Positions 18,102 to 27,325 of a stretch of DNA of 64,000 nt are shown in pieces; the first letter of the stretch is position 1, and every line of letters starts with the position of its first letter. Origin of the DNA: Candidatus Electronema sp. (GTDB lineage Bacteria; Desulfobacterota; Desulfobulbia; Desulfobulbales; Desulfobulbaceae); assembly GCA_026645415.1 (NCBI GenBank), contig JAPEVH010000022.1, forward strand, positions 18,063 through 82,062. Direction: 5' to 3'. The notes beneath the pieces are model-generated. The model worked only from the letters and a program-made list of their open reading frames with translations, was not told where the DNA came from and ran no database searches. A program made the translations under genes and the position numbers.

Positions 18102-19358
18102 ATGAAAAAAGGATATCTTTCTCAATATTTTGACAGGGTAGCAGCTAAGTGTCTCAAGGCGGCAGAGACAGATAGGCTTGTTTCTCATCAGCACGAGTTC
18201 AACAGCGTAAACGACCTGAAAATTATTTTTGGTGAACCGGCAGGGAAGACTGTTTATCCGGCGAGATTCATTTATCTTTCAGATAACGATGAGCTAATTG
18301 CGGAAGATGGAACGCTGACTTGGTATGATGCTCGGCAGAAGGAGCATGAGGAGCGCAATGTCATGCGCCAGGAATATCGAATGCTCATTCAAGTCACCCG
18401 TGCTTCTCAGGTATGGAATGCAGGAAATGTCCTTATCATCGCAAAACGCTCAGACGGCACGATACTCACTATTGCGGCTGACGAAGAATCTTCAGCTGCA
18501 CAACAGATTCTCTGGCTTTTTGGTTTCTCCGGCTTGACCTTTTCAGAATTTTCCATTCGTGAAGAGCTGGAAACAGAACATGACAAAATCAGTTTTACCT
18601 CACGATTCATTCTTGAGAGCATAGGTATCGTTATAGAAGAACGGGAAGAGTCATTTTTGGAGGACATGCTGCGACTTTTTGAAGGCAAGTTTCCCAGTGC
18701 AAAAATATTTTCCCAATACGCCCGGAACACTCTCCCAGATGTCATACCGCAGGAGGAAACGGATGACGACACGCTGCTTATGGCGTGGCTGAAGCGGGAA
18801 GAAATTTTATTTAGAACCCTTGAAAAGCATTTGGCAAACGAACGGATGCGGCAAGGATTCGCAGGTGATATTGATGATTTTTTTTCATTTTCATTATCTA
18901 TGATCAATAGAAGAACAAGATGGATTAAGTTCGCCATTGAACATCATATTGAATTTCTTTTTCAAGAACGTGGAGTGCGCTACGCAAAGAATTTTGTTCT
19001 CGAAAATGGTATGAGGCCAGATTTTATTTTCCCAGGCAAGAAGGAATATCTCGATCTGTCGTTCAGCCAGGCAAATCTCACCATCCTTGGCTTGAAAGCG
19101 TCCTGTAAGGACAGATGGCGGCAAATTCTCTCAGAAGCGGATCGCATAGACAAAAAGCATCTGCTGACGCTGGAAGCTCCTATCAGCAGGAAACAGACTG
19201 ATCAAATGCGGACAATGGGTGTTCAGCTTGTCCTGCCTAAAAAATTGCATCAAGCGTATCTGCCGGGACAGCAAGACTGGCTGCTGACTGTCTCGGATTT
19301 CATGCAGCATGTCCTTGAGAAGCAGAGGAATCTTCACTTTGATCAATTGAAGCTATAA
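18102..19358 (+). CDS. EcoRII-like type II restriction endonuclease
   Basis: A 418-residue protein. Its C-terminal domain (about residues 230-400) matches the EcoRII catalytic fold: NRRTRWIKFAIEHHIEFLF, then MRPDFIFPGKKEYLDL near residue 304, then GLKASCKDRWRQILSEADRI near 330, KHLLTLEAPIS, and VQLVLPKKLHQAYL. EcoRII cuts at CCWGG and needs a second site as effector; here the N-terminal 200 residues would be the effector/recognition part but look diverged. EcoRII-type enzymes are normally paired with a cytosine-5 methyltransferase; none is in this window. Its partner is the HNH gene 16 bp upstream. The recognition site cannot be predicted. Confidence 0.85.
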   Translation: MKKGYLSQYFDRVAAKCLKAAETDRLVSHQHEFNSVNDLKIIFGEPAGKTVYPARFIYLSDNDELIAEDGTLTWYDARQKEHEERNVMRQEYRMLIQVTRASQVWNAGNVLIIAKRSDGTILTIAADEESSAAQQILWLFGFSGLTFSEFSIREELETEHDKISFTSRFILESIGIVIEEREESFLEDMLRLFEGKFPSAKIFSQYARNTLPDVIPQEETDDDTLLMAWLKREEILFRTLEKHLANERMRQGFAGDIDDFFSFSLSMINRRTRWIKFAIEHHIEFLFQERGVRYAKNFVLENGMRPDFIFPGKKEYLDLSFSQANLTILGLKASCKDRWRQILSEADRIDKKHLLTLEAPISRKQTDQMRTMGVQLVLPKKLHQAYLPGQQDWLLTVSDFMQHVLEKQRNLHFDQLKL

Positions 19359-19373
19359 CTTCATAGCTTTTTT
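19350..19373 (+). terminator. Terminator overlapping the end of the EcoRII-like gene
   Basis: A 7-bp stem AAGCTAT (19350-19356)/ATAGCTT (19363-19369) with a run of six T residues (19368-19373). It separates the restriction pair from mqnE. Confidence 0.55.
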
Positions 19374-19394
19374 CAAAAAAACAAACAGCACCAC

Positions 19395-20495
19395 ATGGAA
19401 TCTTTCATCAAACAGGCTGGTCTTGCAGGCATTTTTACCAAAATCAGGAATGAGGAACGACTTTCTCTTGAGGATGGTAAGCGACTTTATGAATGCCCAG
19501 ATCTATTAGCGGTTGGTTGGCTGGCCAATTTAGTCCGCGAGCGTAAAAACGGTAATCAAGCGTTTTTTATATACAATCAGCATATCAATTACTCAAATAT
19601 CTGTACCAATCTCTGCAAGTTCTGCGCCTTTGGCAAGGAGAAAGGGCATGAGTTAGCCTACGAGATGACGATTGCAGAGATTAAGGACAAGGTGCGGCAG
19701 CGGTTAGATGAGCCAATTACAGAGGTACACATGGTTGGCGGCATTCATCCTGATTTGCCCTATTCCTACTACCTTGATGCCCTGCGCAGTATCAAAGAAG
19801 TGCGGCCAGAAGTGCATATTCAGGCGTTCACCTGCGTAGAGATTCAACATCTGGCTGACTTGGCAGGTCAATCAGTGAGCGAAACCTTGGCGGAGTTGCA
19901 AGAGGCTGGGCTAGGCTCTTTGCCTGGTGGCGGAGCTGAGGTCTTCAGTCCCCGTATCCGTGAGCTGACTTGTCCGAAAAAGCTGGATGGTGCAGGGTGG
20001 TTACGGGTGGCGAAGACTGCACATCAGCAGGGACTAAAGACCAATGCCACTATGCTTTATGGTCATATTGAGACCATTGACGAGCGGTTGGAGCACCTAG
20101 ATGCCCTGCGGCAGGCCCAAGACGAGACAGGCGGCTTCCTCACCTTTATTCCGCTGGCCTTTCATCCCAAGAACACAGAGCTTTCTGACCTGTCCCGTAC
20201 CACGGGAGTAAAAGACCTAAAAAATATTGCTGTGGCCCGCCTGATGCTTGATAACTTCCCGCATATCAAGGCGTATTGGGTGATGATCGGCCCGAAGTTG
20301 GCCCAAGTAGCCCTATCATTTGGGGCGGATGATATGGACGGCACAGTTAAGGAAGAGGTTATCACTCAGATGGCAGGCGGCGAGAGCGGGCAAGCCTTGG
20401 GTCATAAGACCTTGATTCGTCTGATTCGGGAAGCAGGTCGAGAACCAGTAGAGCGCGACACGCTTTATAATGTATTGACCAGACATCATGCCTAA
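19395..20495 (+). CDS. mqnE: Aminofutalosine synthase MqnE
   Basis: A 366-residue radical SAM enzyme of the futalosine menaquinone pathway; it makes aminofutalosine from the MqnA product using SAM. The radical SAM cluster motif is CTNLCKFC (C-x3-C-x2-C, about residues 70-77). The family signatures GGGAEVFSPRIRE and YWVMIGPKLAQVALSFGADD distinguish MqnE from MqnC and CofH. It overlaps the dusB start by 8 bp. This indicates an anaerobic, menaquinone-using respiratory chain made by the alternative pathway. Confidence 0.93.
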   Translation: MESFIKQAGLAGIFTKIRNEERLSLEDGKRLYECPDLLAVGWLANLVRERKNGNQAFFIYNQHINYSNICTNLCKFCAFGKEKGHELAYEMTIAEIKDKVRQRLDEPITEVHMVGGIHPDLPYSYYLDALRSIKEVRPEVHIQAFTCVEIQHLADLAGQSVSETLAELQEAGLGSLPGGGAEVFSPRIRELTCPKKLDGAGWLRVAKTAHQQGLKTNATMLYGHIETIDERLEHLDALRQAQDETGGFLTFIPLAFHPKNTELSDLSRTTGVKDLKNIAVARLMLDNFPHIKAYWVMIGPKLAQVALSFGADDMDGTVKEEVITQMAGGESGQALGHKTLIRLIREAGREPVERDTLYNVLTRHHA

Positions 20496-21429
20496 AATAG
20501 GCCCTGTACAGCTCAGTACGCCCTTTATTCTCGCACCATTAGCAGGATATACCGACCTGCCCTTCCGCTTGGTTTGCCGCGAGGCAGGAGCTGGACTGGC
20601 TGTCTCAGAGATGATTAGCTGCCACGGCCTAAACTATGGCCAGCCGCAGACCATTTCCATGCTCAAAAGTCTGCCAGAAGAGCGGCCTTGGGCAGTGCAG
20701 CTTTTCGGAGCCGAGCCAGAGAGCATGGGCCGAGCTACTGCCACTGTTGCGGCAATGGCAGTGGACATCATTGATATTAACATGGGCTGTCCCGTGCCAA
20801 AGGTGGTCAAGAAAGGGGCAGGCTCTGCCCTGATGAAGCTGGAAAATCTAGGGACGGCTGAGGCCGTTATCCGGGCGGTAGTTCGTAACGCCGCAGATAA
20901 GCCCGTCACAGTAAAGTTCCGCAGCGGCTGGGATGAGAAATCAGTCATTGCTCCAGACTTTGCTCGGATGTGTGAGGCTGCTGGGGCGGCTGCGCTTACC
21001 ATTCATGCCCGTACTCGCTCCCAGCAGTTTGGCGGCAAGGCTGACCGACAGATTATCGCCTCCGTCAAGCAGGCAGTCTCTATTCCGGTGATTGGTAACG
21101 GTGATATTTGTAGTTATGGAGATGGGCTGGCAATGATGGCAGAGACTGGGTGTGATGCAGTGATGATCGGCCGGGCTGCGTTGGGCAATCCGTGGATCTT
21201 CCAGCCAAGCGGACTACCTGATACCTTAGCAGGGCGGCTGCCCGTTATTCTGCGCTATATAGAGTTAGCAATTCAGCATCTTGATGCCGCCCGACTTCTC
21301 TTTCGTATTAAGCATCATCTCTGCCGCTTTCTGAGTGGCCTAGCCGGGGCAGCAGCACTCCGGCAAGAGATCATTGTCTGTGTTAATCTGGCAGAGGTGA
21401 TGCGGTTACTACAAGAACGGGCAGGGTAA
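20488..21429 (+). CDS. dusB: tRNA-dihydrouridine synthase (DusB-like)
   Basis: A 313-residue FMN enzyme reducing uridines of the tRNA D-loop. The N-terminus APLAGYTDLPFRLVCREAGA, the catalytic cysteine in NMGCPVPKV (about residue 100), TVKFRSGWDE, IHARTRSQQF and IGNGDI are Dus landmarks. The sequence resembles DusB of Desulfobacterota. It overlaps mqnE by 8 bp and so is co-translated. It is somewhat short at the C-terminal helical domain compared with E. coli DusB, ending in MRLLQERAG. Confidence 0.9.
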   Translation: MPKIGPVQLSTPFILAPLAGYTDLPFRLVCREAGAGLAVSEMISCHGLNYGQPQTISMLKSLPEERPWAVQLFGAEPESMGRATATVAAMAVDIIDINMGCPVPKVVKKGAGSALMKLENLGTAEAVIRAVVRNAADKPVTVKFRSGWDEKSVIAPDFARMCEAAGAAALTIHARTRSQQFGGKADRQIIASVKQAVSIPVIGNGDICSYGDGLAMMAETGCDAVMIGRAALGNPWIFQPSGLPDTLAGRLPVILRYIELAIQHLDAARLLFRIKHHLCRFLSGLAGAAALRQEIIVCVNLAEVMRLLQERAG

Positions 21430-21483
21430 GACAGATGAAATGGCACGTTTTTGCACGTGGCACCTGTCGCCATCCCTATGTAG

Positions 21484-22854
21484 TCATTGTTTTTTTTGCA
21501 CTTCCCAGCTGCTAATTATAGTGACAATATCCTTTTGATCTTTCTCAGAAAGAAAATTGTTTACACCATTTTGTTTGGCATGGGCTGCCATATTTTTAAC
21601 TGTTGCCGCCCATTCTTCTTTACTCTTTACAGCCTCATGCACCCGATCTAAATTATGGCAGGTTTCACATTTACGGGATATGAGAGGATGGGATGCACTG
21701 GATGAACGTAACTGTGAACCTGCTTTAGTCGTCTTTTCCTCATTAACAGGCTGACTTAAATAGTCAATAATATCCTTTTTCTCCTGATCAGAGAGAAAAT
21801 CAGGGTCACCGGTAATTTCAATCATACTGTTGATGGTTTCTATCCATTGCTCTCGATTTTTCTCAGAACGACTCCGTAGAACCCGATCTAAAGCATGACA
21901 GCCTGCACTGCACTTACGGGCTAATAAACGACGAATTCTATTCATTTGTTCATCTGACAAGTCATCCACTGAAGTAGTTTTACTCCACATCTCTCTCCGT
22001 TCCCGTCGTCGGTCTACAAGAAATTCAATGATATCCTTTTTTTCCTGCGCAGAGATAAAATCAGGTAACCCAATAATTTTAATCATGTCATCTACAGTCT
22101 CTGCCCATCTATCCGCATTCATATTAGCACTGAAAACTTTGTCTAAGCTGTGGCATTTACCACATTTGGCTGAAACTAAATCGCGACCCCGTTCAACACC
22201 TGTGCGCTGAGGAACTCTATTGCGGAGTTGGTTTAGATATTCTGTGATCAGCTTGACATCAGATTCGTTGATATTTGGGTCAAAGCCAGCCATTTTTGTC
22301 ACTGTTGCAGACCAATCCGTGGTATTGGTCGTGTAGACTCGCTCAAGACTATGGCATTTACTGCATTTTCGATTCATAACTGCTTGGCCAGTCTCCACAC
22401 TAACGATATTGCTATCTGTGGCGGCAAGAAGAGCGTATTTTAAGTCTCCACCATGCAGGGCATAATACTTAGCGGCAATGCCGGTCAGTCCAAAGGAAAG
22501 GATAAAGATAGAAGAACCTAAAAGTAAGAGTCGAGTACTAATCCGCGCCTTTCGTCGGGCAATTACCGCCCTGATAATCAGCAGCGGTACCAAGAGCAAG
22601 GCAAGAATGATATAAATAAGCTGCGGCGAATTAGAGAAACTTTCTTGGAATCCTCCTGCACTAAAAATAAGATAAGCCAGTAACCCAGCAAAAAGGAAAA
22701 GAAAAATCGAGCTAAGGATATTATGAAAGGTGTTTTTCCCTGCTGATTCTTCCACCTCCATCTTGCTGTTCATTTCCAGCATGATCAGCACAGTGACAGC
22801 AGCGATGACCAACAATAAAACGGCCAGCATCGATGAAAATTGATGATACATCAT
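21484..22854 (-). CDS. Membrane-anchored tetrahaem cytochrome c with repeated haem modules
   Basis: A 456-residue protein. The first 130 residues hold about four hydrophobic segments. After them come four c-type haem modules of about 70-90 residues, each with a haem site followed by a similar helix: CSKCHSLERVY (about residue 164), CGKCHSLDKVF (229), CSAGCHALDRVL (315) and CETCHNLDRVH (395). The third site has three residues between the cysteines (CXXXCH), a rare variant. The later modules end in similar LSxxEKKDIIDYL-type helices, so internal duplication is clear. It is probably an inner-membrane, periplasm-facing electron carrier. It follows a second cytochrome gene by 61 bp. The partner complex is unknown. 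Confidence 0.85.
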   Translation of the reverse strand: MMYHQFSSMLAVLLLVIAAVTVLIMLEMNSKMEVEESAGKNTFHNILSSIFLFLFAGLLAYLIFSAGGFQESFSNSPQLIYIILALLLVPLLIIRAVIARRKARISTRLLLLGSSIFILSFGLTGIAAKYYALHGGDLKYALLAATDSNIVSVETGQAVMNRKCSKCHSLERVYTTNTTDWSATVTKMAGFDPNINESDVKLITEYLNQLRNRVPQRTGVERGRDLVSAKCGKCHSLDKVFSANMNADRWAETVDDMIKIIGLPDFISAQEKKDIIEFLVDRRRERREMWSKTTSVDDLSDEQMNRIRRLLARKCSAGCHALDRVLRSRSEKNREQWIETINSMIEITGDPDFLSDQEKKDIIDYLSQPVNEEKTTKAGSQLRSSSASHPLISRKCETCHNLDRVHEAVKSKEEWAATVKNMAAHAKQNGVNNFLSEKDQKDIVTIISSWEVQKKQ

Positions 22855-22915
22855 GGTAAGTTCCTTGTTTAAGGCAGCCTTCCTGTTACAGAGGAGAAGA
22901 GGATTCTAATAAATT

Positions 22916-24526
22916 CTATCGCTTCTCAGGCTGCAATTCAACCACCGAGTCTAGGCAGTGAATCCGCTTTTCTTTTTCTGCAAAAACAAAATGACTGTCA
23001 TGCTCTGGCTGATGACAGGTCTTGCAGACTTGTTCTCCTGGCTTGGCATGTGGTACAGCGACTTGTGTTGGATCAGCATCATGAGCTGCTGTTGGGCCGT
23101 GGCAGCTTTCGCATCCCACACTACGAAACTGTTCTGGCAGGTTAAGCAGCAGCTTATCTGTCTTGATCTGCGCAACGGCTTCTGGTTCAGGCAATGTGAC
23201 ATGGCAAATCACGCAGTCTGGGTTAAACTGCTGCTGTTTTGCCTCTAATGCGGCCATACTCCGGGCATGACCGGTTTGCTGCCAAAAAGCTGCTTGAACA
23301 GCATGGCAGGCACTGCATCGTTTCCAGCCTACTAGATTGCGTAAAGTATTCTCCTGTCCTGTACTAAACGTATTGTTTGCTTTTTCCCCTTTGCTGAAGG
23401 TATTGATTCGCTGCATCGTTGTGCTCATAATTTCTTGCACAGTTGGATCTTCAGGCAGCGAGGATTCCAATGGAATAAAGCGAGCAGTAAAACGAGAAAG
23501 AGTTTTATCTTGAGGCTGTTGCTTCCGTAGCATGGTGTTAATCTTGGTTTCTGCTGTCTTCTTTTCCGCCAACAGCTTCTGCCAGTCCTCGTCCTTGTTC
23601 AGCTTCCGATTTTCATTTTGCTGTTCAAGGCGGTGCATCTGGAGAATGATCCGATCTAACTGACTTTGTTGCATACGAATGGCACTGAAATCATTCTGAT
23701 CCCATTGCCCAGCCTCAGTCCAAACTATCCGCATTAGCCCAAGATTTTTACCCCGTGGCCCTGTCTGGGCAAAAACAGTCTCTTTGACCATGAATGGATA
23801 AGCTGTGGCTGCGGCTGGGCCAGAAGACAGAATCAAATTGATCTCAGGATACGCCTCGGCAATTTTTTTATTTACTACATAAGGATAGCTCGATAGGAGA
23901 ATAATCATATCCGCTTTTTTCTTTACCTGTGCCAAGGCATTGGGCAAAGTTTTCTCCCACGGCAGCAGAGTATAGCTCGTTTTCTCTTGAGCTGAGAGTG
24001 GTATCTTCTCATCAGTAAGACCTAATATTGCTACAGAGATTCCCGCTGTCTCTGTAAGTGCTGATGGAGTGAAAATTGCTTTTTTTCGTTTACTCTCAAC
24101 AAGGTTCATAGAAAGCCATTTGAGCTGTCCTTTTTCCTGAAACTGCCGGAGTAGCTCCACACCACCTGCTAGGTCATGGGCCTCAATTCCTGTGGCTCGA
24201 CAATCCATAGCCTGCATTGCCTCAATGATCCCTTGCGCCGCAATCCTTGCCTGTGCTTCCTCATCACTGGGAAGTCGGGTCTGTTTAAAAAGTAGGCCGC
24301 CGCTGTCCAGAAACAGATAGGGGAGCTTTTCTTTTTCTGCTATCTGCTTGATCTGGGCTGCTTTACGTGACATGCCCCCTCGCTGTTTAGCACTACAGCC
24401 GCAAGGCTCTGTTTCACCTCGCACATCATTACTGTAAAAAAGGAGAAATTCTGCTGCCATGACTGGAGCAGCAAGCAGGACGAAGAGCAGAGTTAACGGC
24501 ACTGCGCTTTTCAGTATTTGCAGCAT
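22916..24526 (-). CDS. UshA-like phosphoesterase-fold/cytochrome c554-type multihaem protein
   Basis: A periplasmic protein of 536 residues starting at the ATG complementary to 24524-24526, which has AAGG at good spacing (an ATG two codons upstream is the alternative). A signal peptide (VPLTLLFVLLAAPVMAAEF) is followed by a region like UshA-family metallophosphoesterases, YSNDVRGETEPCGCSAKQRG and FLDSGGLLF, in which several metal ligands appear replaced. The C-terminal third has four haem sites: CSACH, CVICH, CESCH and CKTCH, spaced as in cytochrome c554/NrfB-like modules. Such UshA-cytochrome proteins are known in Desulfobacterota, with undefined substrate. It lies between pilB and another cytochrome gene on the same strand. 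Confidence 0.85.
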   Translation of the reverse strand: MLQILKSAVPLTLLFVLLAAPVMAAEFLLFYSNDVRGETEPCGCSAKQRGGMSRKAAQIKQIAEKEKLPYLFLDSGGLLFKQTRLPSDEEAQARIAAQGIIEAMQAMDCRATGIEAHDLAGGVELLRQFQEKGQLKWLSMNLVESKRKKAIFTPSALTETAGISVAILGLTDEKIPLSAQEKTSYTLLPWEKTLPNALAQVKKKADMIILLSSYPYVVNKKIAEAYPEINLILSSGPAAATAYPFMVKETVFAQTGPRGKNLGLMRIVWTEAGQWDQNDFSAIRMQQSQLDRIILQMHRLEQQNENRKLNKDEDWQKLLAEKKTAETKINTMLRKQQPQDKTLSRFTARFIPLESSLPEDPTVQEIMSTTMQRINTFSKGEKANNTFSTGQENTLRNLVGWKRCSACHAVQAAFWQQTGHARSMAALEAKQQQFNPDCVICHVTLPEPEAVAQIKTDKLLLNLPEQFRSVGCESCHGPTAAHDADPTQVAVPHAKPGEQVCKTCHQPEHDSHFVFAEKEKRIHCLDSVVELQPEKR

Positions 24527-24658
24527 AGTCATTACCTTTATGGCTAAGTTTACAGCCGTATCCTGTACAGATACAAGAAGTTCAGGCTTGCTTTTGAAAA
24601 AAAGAAAAAATTGTGTTTTGCAGATCGCAAAATATGGGGAAGGGAAGAAAAAAATTAT

Positions 24659-26461
24659 TCAGGCATCACCACAGACGCGGATAGCTTCCTCAACAGTAGT
24701 CAGACCATTTTTCACTTTTTGCCACGCATCTTCCTTCAAGGTTGTCATACCCTCGCGGATAGCCACTTGGCGCAGCTCGGCATCTGCGGCCTTTTCGGTT
24801 ATCAACTTTTTTAGCTTATCTGACATTGGGAACAGTTCAAAAATGCCTATTCGGCCTGCATAACCAGTTTTACGGCATTCCTTGCAGCCCTTACCCCGCT
24901 TGAGTTCAATTTTTCCCTCCCCGGAAACCGGAAAGCCCATCCGTTGTAGCTCGACCAGCTCTTTTTCATAACTTTCAATGCAGTGCGGACATATTTTCCG
25001 CACCAGCCGCTGCGCTAAGGCTCCAAGCATGGTTGAGGCAATCAAAAATGGTTCTAAACCAAGATCTTGCAGGCGGATAACAGTGGAAACTGCGTCGTTG
25101 GTATGAAGGGTAGAGAAAACCAGATGTCCAGTTAGAGCAGCCTGCACTGCATGGGTAGCAGTTTCAAGATCGCGAATCTCGCCGATCATGATCACGTCCG
25201 GGTCTTGCCGGAGGATATTGCGCAGGATGGTGGAGAAGGTGACATCAATGAGCGGTTGGACTGCAATTTGGTTAAAATCCTCATGCACCATCTCCACAGG
25301 ATCTTCTACGGTGATAATGTTGATTTCTGGTGAGGAAATTTTTTTCAGGGTGGAATAAAGGGTGGTTGATTTACCGCTACCAGTCGGACCTGTGACAAAG
25401 ACGATGCCATGCTGGGCAGTCATGAAGGAATTATAGATGGCCCGGTCGCGCTTGGAAAATCCCATGTCATCAACATCTTGAAAGATGACACTGGTATCCA
25501 AAATACGCATGACCGTCTTTTCACCAAAGGCAACCGGAATAGTGGAAACACGTATTTCCACCTCCTTGCCGTCCTGCTGGCTGATTTTAATGCGACCATC
25601 TTGAGGCCGTCGCTTCTCAGCAATATCCATGCGAGCCAATGCCTTGATCCGCGAACTGATAGCTGAGTGTACTACCTTGGGCAGCTTATAAATCGTATGA
25701 AGAATACCATCAATCCGATAACGAACTAAGCAGGCTTCTCGCTTTGGCTCAATATGAATATCGCTCGCCCGTTGCTCAATAGCATATTTGAAGAGGTGGT
25801 TAACTGCCGCCTTGATATGCTGATCTGTAGAACTGAGTTCGGTATTTGACAGCTTGACATACTGCTCCAGATTGCCAATATCTACTGCTGAACTGTTGCC
25901 AGTGTTACCAAACTGACTTTCTGCCGCAGTAATTGACTGCTGAAAACCGAAAAACTCAGAAAGAATTTTGCGAATATCAGAGCGAGTGCTCAACCACGGG
26001 TTAACCTTGATCTGATTGACCTGCTCAATGTCATCCAGCGGCGAGCGGTCTTCTGGGTCATAGGTAACAACCTGAAGCACCCCGTTGCGGACTTCAAAAG
26101 GCAGAATCAGATGGTTGATAGCAAAAGAGCGAGGAATGGTTTTGGTGACGATCTGAATATCCAGATCAAGTGGATCGAGCTTTTTGAAAGGAATGTTAAG
26201 ATGATGCGCAACTGTCCGCATCACGACTTCTTCGGTGAGAACTTTTTTTTGATCGCCCGGAATTTCCAGCTTCATCGAGGTGATAATGTCCACCATGTCA
26301 GGATAACCCCGACCTGCTGGTAAGTTCCGCTCCTTTTGGAATTTGCGGAGCTGCTGCCGTTGCCGCTCCTTGTTGCGGAGGACAAATTTTTTCTGCTGCT
26401 CGCTAATCAGCCGTTGTCGGAGCAGCAGGTTAAGGAGTTCGTCGCTATCAAGAAGGCTCAT
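24659..26461 (-). CDS. pilB: Type IV pilus/type II secretion ATPase (PilB/GspE family)
   Basis: A 600-residue secretion ATPase that powers pilus extension. An N-terminal MshEN-like region is followed by the ATPase: Walker A GPTGSGKSTTLYS (about residue 358), Asp box, Walker B MIGEIRDLETA, and His box TGHLVFSTLHTND. A zinc tetracysteine CPHC...CKEC appears near residue 480-520, as in PilB/GspE. It begins 5 bp after the bamD stop, so the trxA-trxB-bamD-pilB genes run as one minus-strand cluster. No other pilus gene is in the window, so the PilB versus GspE assignment rests on overall similarity. Confidence 0.85.
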   Translation of the reverse strand: MSLLDSDELLNLLLRQRLISEQQKKFVLRNKERQRQQLRKFQKERNLPAGRGYPDMVDIITSMKLEIPGDQKKVLTEEVVMRTVAHHLNIPFKKLDPLDLDIQIVTKTIPRSFAINHLILPFEVRNGVLQVVTYDPEDRSPLDDIEQVNQIKVNPWLSTRSDIRKILSEFFGFQQSITAAESQFGNTGNSSAVDIGNLEQYVKLSNTELSSTDQHIKAAVNHLFKYAIEQRASDIHIEPKREACLVRYRIDGILHTIYKLPKVVHSAISSRIKALARMDIAEKRRPQDGRIKISQQDGKEVEIRVSTIPVAFGEKTVMRILDTSVIFQDVDDMGFSKRDRAIYNSFMTAQHGIVFVTGPTGSGKSTTLYSTLKKISSPEINIITVEDPVEMVHEDFNQIAVQPLIDVTFSTILRNILRQDPDVIMIGEIRDLETATHAVQAALTGHLVFSTLHTNDAVSTVIRLQDLGLEPFLIASTMLGALAQRLVRKICPHCIESYEKELVELQRMGFPVSGEGKIELKRGKGCKECRKTGYAGRIGIFELFPMSDKLKKLITEKAADAELRQVAIREGMTTLKEDAWQKVKNGLTTVEEAIRVCGDA

Positions 26462-26466
26462 TGCCG

Positions 26467-27306
26467 CTATTGCTCATTACGAGACATTTCTGCTTCTTTG
26501 GCTGTATCCTCGACGGTATCACCTTTATCTTTCCACCATTTCCAATCCGGCATGTGCAGATTAGGAAGCCATTTTTCCAAACCCCATTTAGGTGGCTTCC
26601 CAGCTTCCAGCTTGGCGAGCAGCTCTTTGGCCTTGGGTAGAACACTTGCATCAGGATACATAGCAATGATGTATTTCAGACGATGTTTGGCCTGATCGTA
26701 TTTGTTGCTACGAACGTAAAACACGGCAACAAAATACTCATGATTGACCAAGAATTCCTGAGCCGCATGTCTTCTTGCTTTGGCTTCCCTTGTGTAGGGA
26801 GAATCGGGATGGATACGGAGGAGCCGGTCAAAGGATTGCACTGCATCTTTGGCTCCGCTGGGGTCACGGTCAATTCGGTCTGCACGAGAAAAATCGCACA
26901 TCCCAATTTGAAACATAACATAGGGAACTGCCTCATTGGTGGGATGCTGTTCCTGAAAAGTTTTGTACAGCTCCTTGGCCTCGTCATACTTGCCAGTATA
27001 ATACTGACAGTCTGCTGCCTTTAGCTCGGCCAACAGAGCTTCTGGGCTGAAAGGATAACGCTCAATGATTTCTTGGAACGATCGGAGCGCATCTGAGTAA
27101 TTGCCGACCGTATAATCGTTCATGGCCTTGGTAGCCAAAGTTTCTGAGGATTCCGTGTTCTCTTCTTGATTTGCCCCAAAAGAAAAAGAGCTAAACATCT
27201 CTTTAATCGTACCACAGCCGCTTAAAGAAAGACAGGTGCTCGCAAGCAAGAAATAGCAAGCCGCACGAGGCAATATTTGGCGGCGGTCAGAAGCCATGTT
27301 CCGCAT
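26467..27306 (-). CDS. bamD: Outer-membrane assembly lipoprotein BamD
   Basis: A 279-residue lipoprotein of the BAM complex, which inserts beta-barrel proteins into the outer membrane. I chose the ATG complementary to 27304-27306 (GAGGAG upstream); longer versions lack a signal sequence at their start. The signal peptide ends in a lipobox LSGC. TPR-like repeats follow (AMNDYTVGNYSDALRSFQEI, YYTGKYDEAKELYKTFQEQH), matching BamD/YfiO. The tail is longer than in E. coli and tryptophan-rich (LPNLHMPDWKWWKDKG). It starts 19 bp after trxB ends and precedes pilB by 5 bp. Confidence 0.88.
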   Translation of the reverse strand: MRNMASDRRQILPRAACYFLLASTCLSLSGCGTIKEMFSSFSFGANQEENTESSETLATKAMNDYTVGNYSDALRSFQEIIERYPFSPEALLAELKAADCQYYTGKYDEAKELYKTFQEQHPTNEAVPYVMFQIGMCDFSRADRIDRDPSGAKDAVQSFDRLLRIHPDSPYTREAKARRHAAQEFLVNHEYFVAVFYVRSNKYDQAKHRLKYIIAMYPDASVLPKAKELLAKLEAGKPPKWGLEKWLPNLHMPDWKWWKDKGDTVEDTAKEAEMSRNEQ

Positions 27307-27325
27307 AAGTTTTCGTCTCCTCGGT

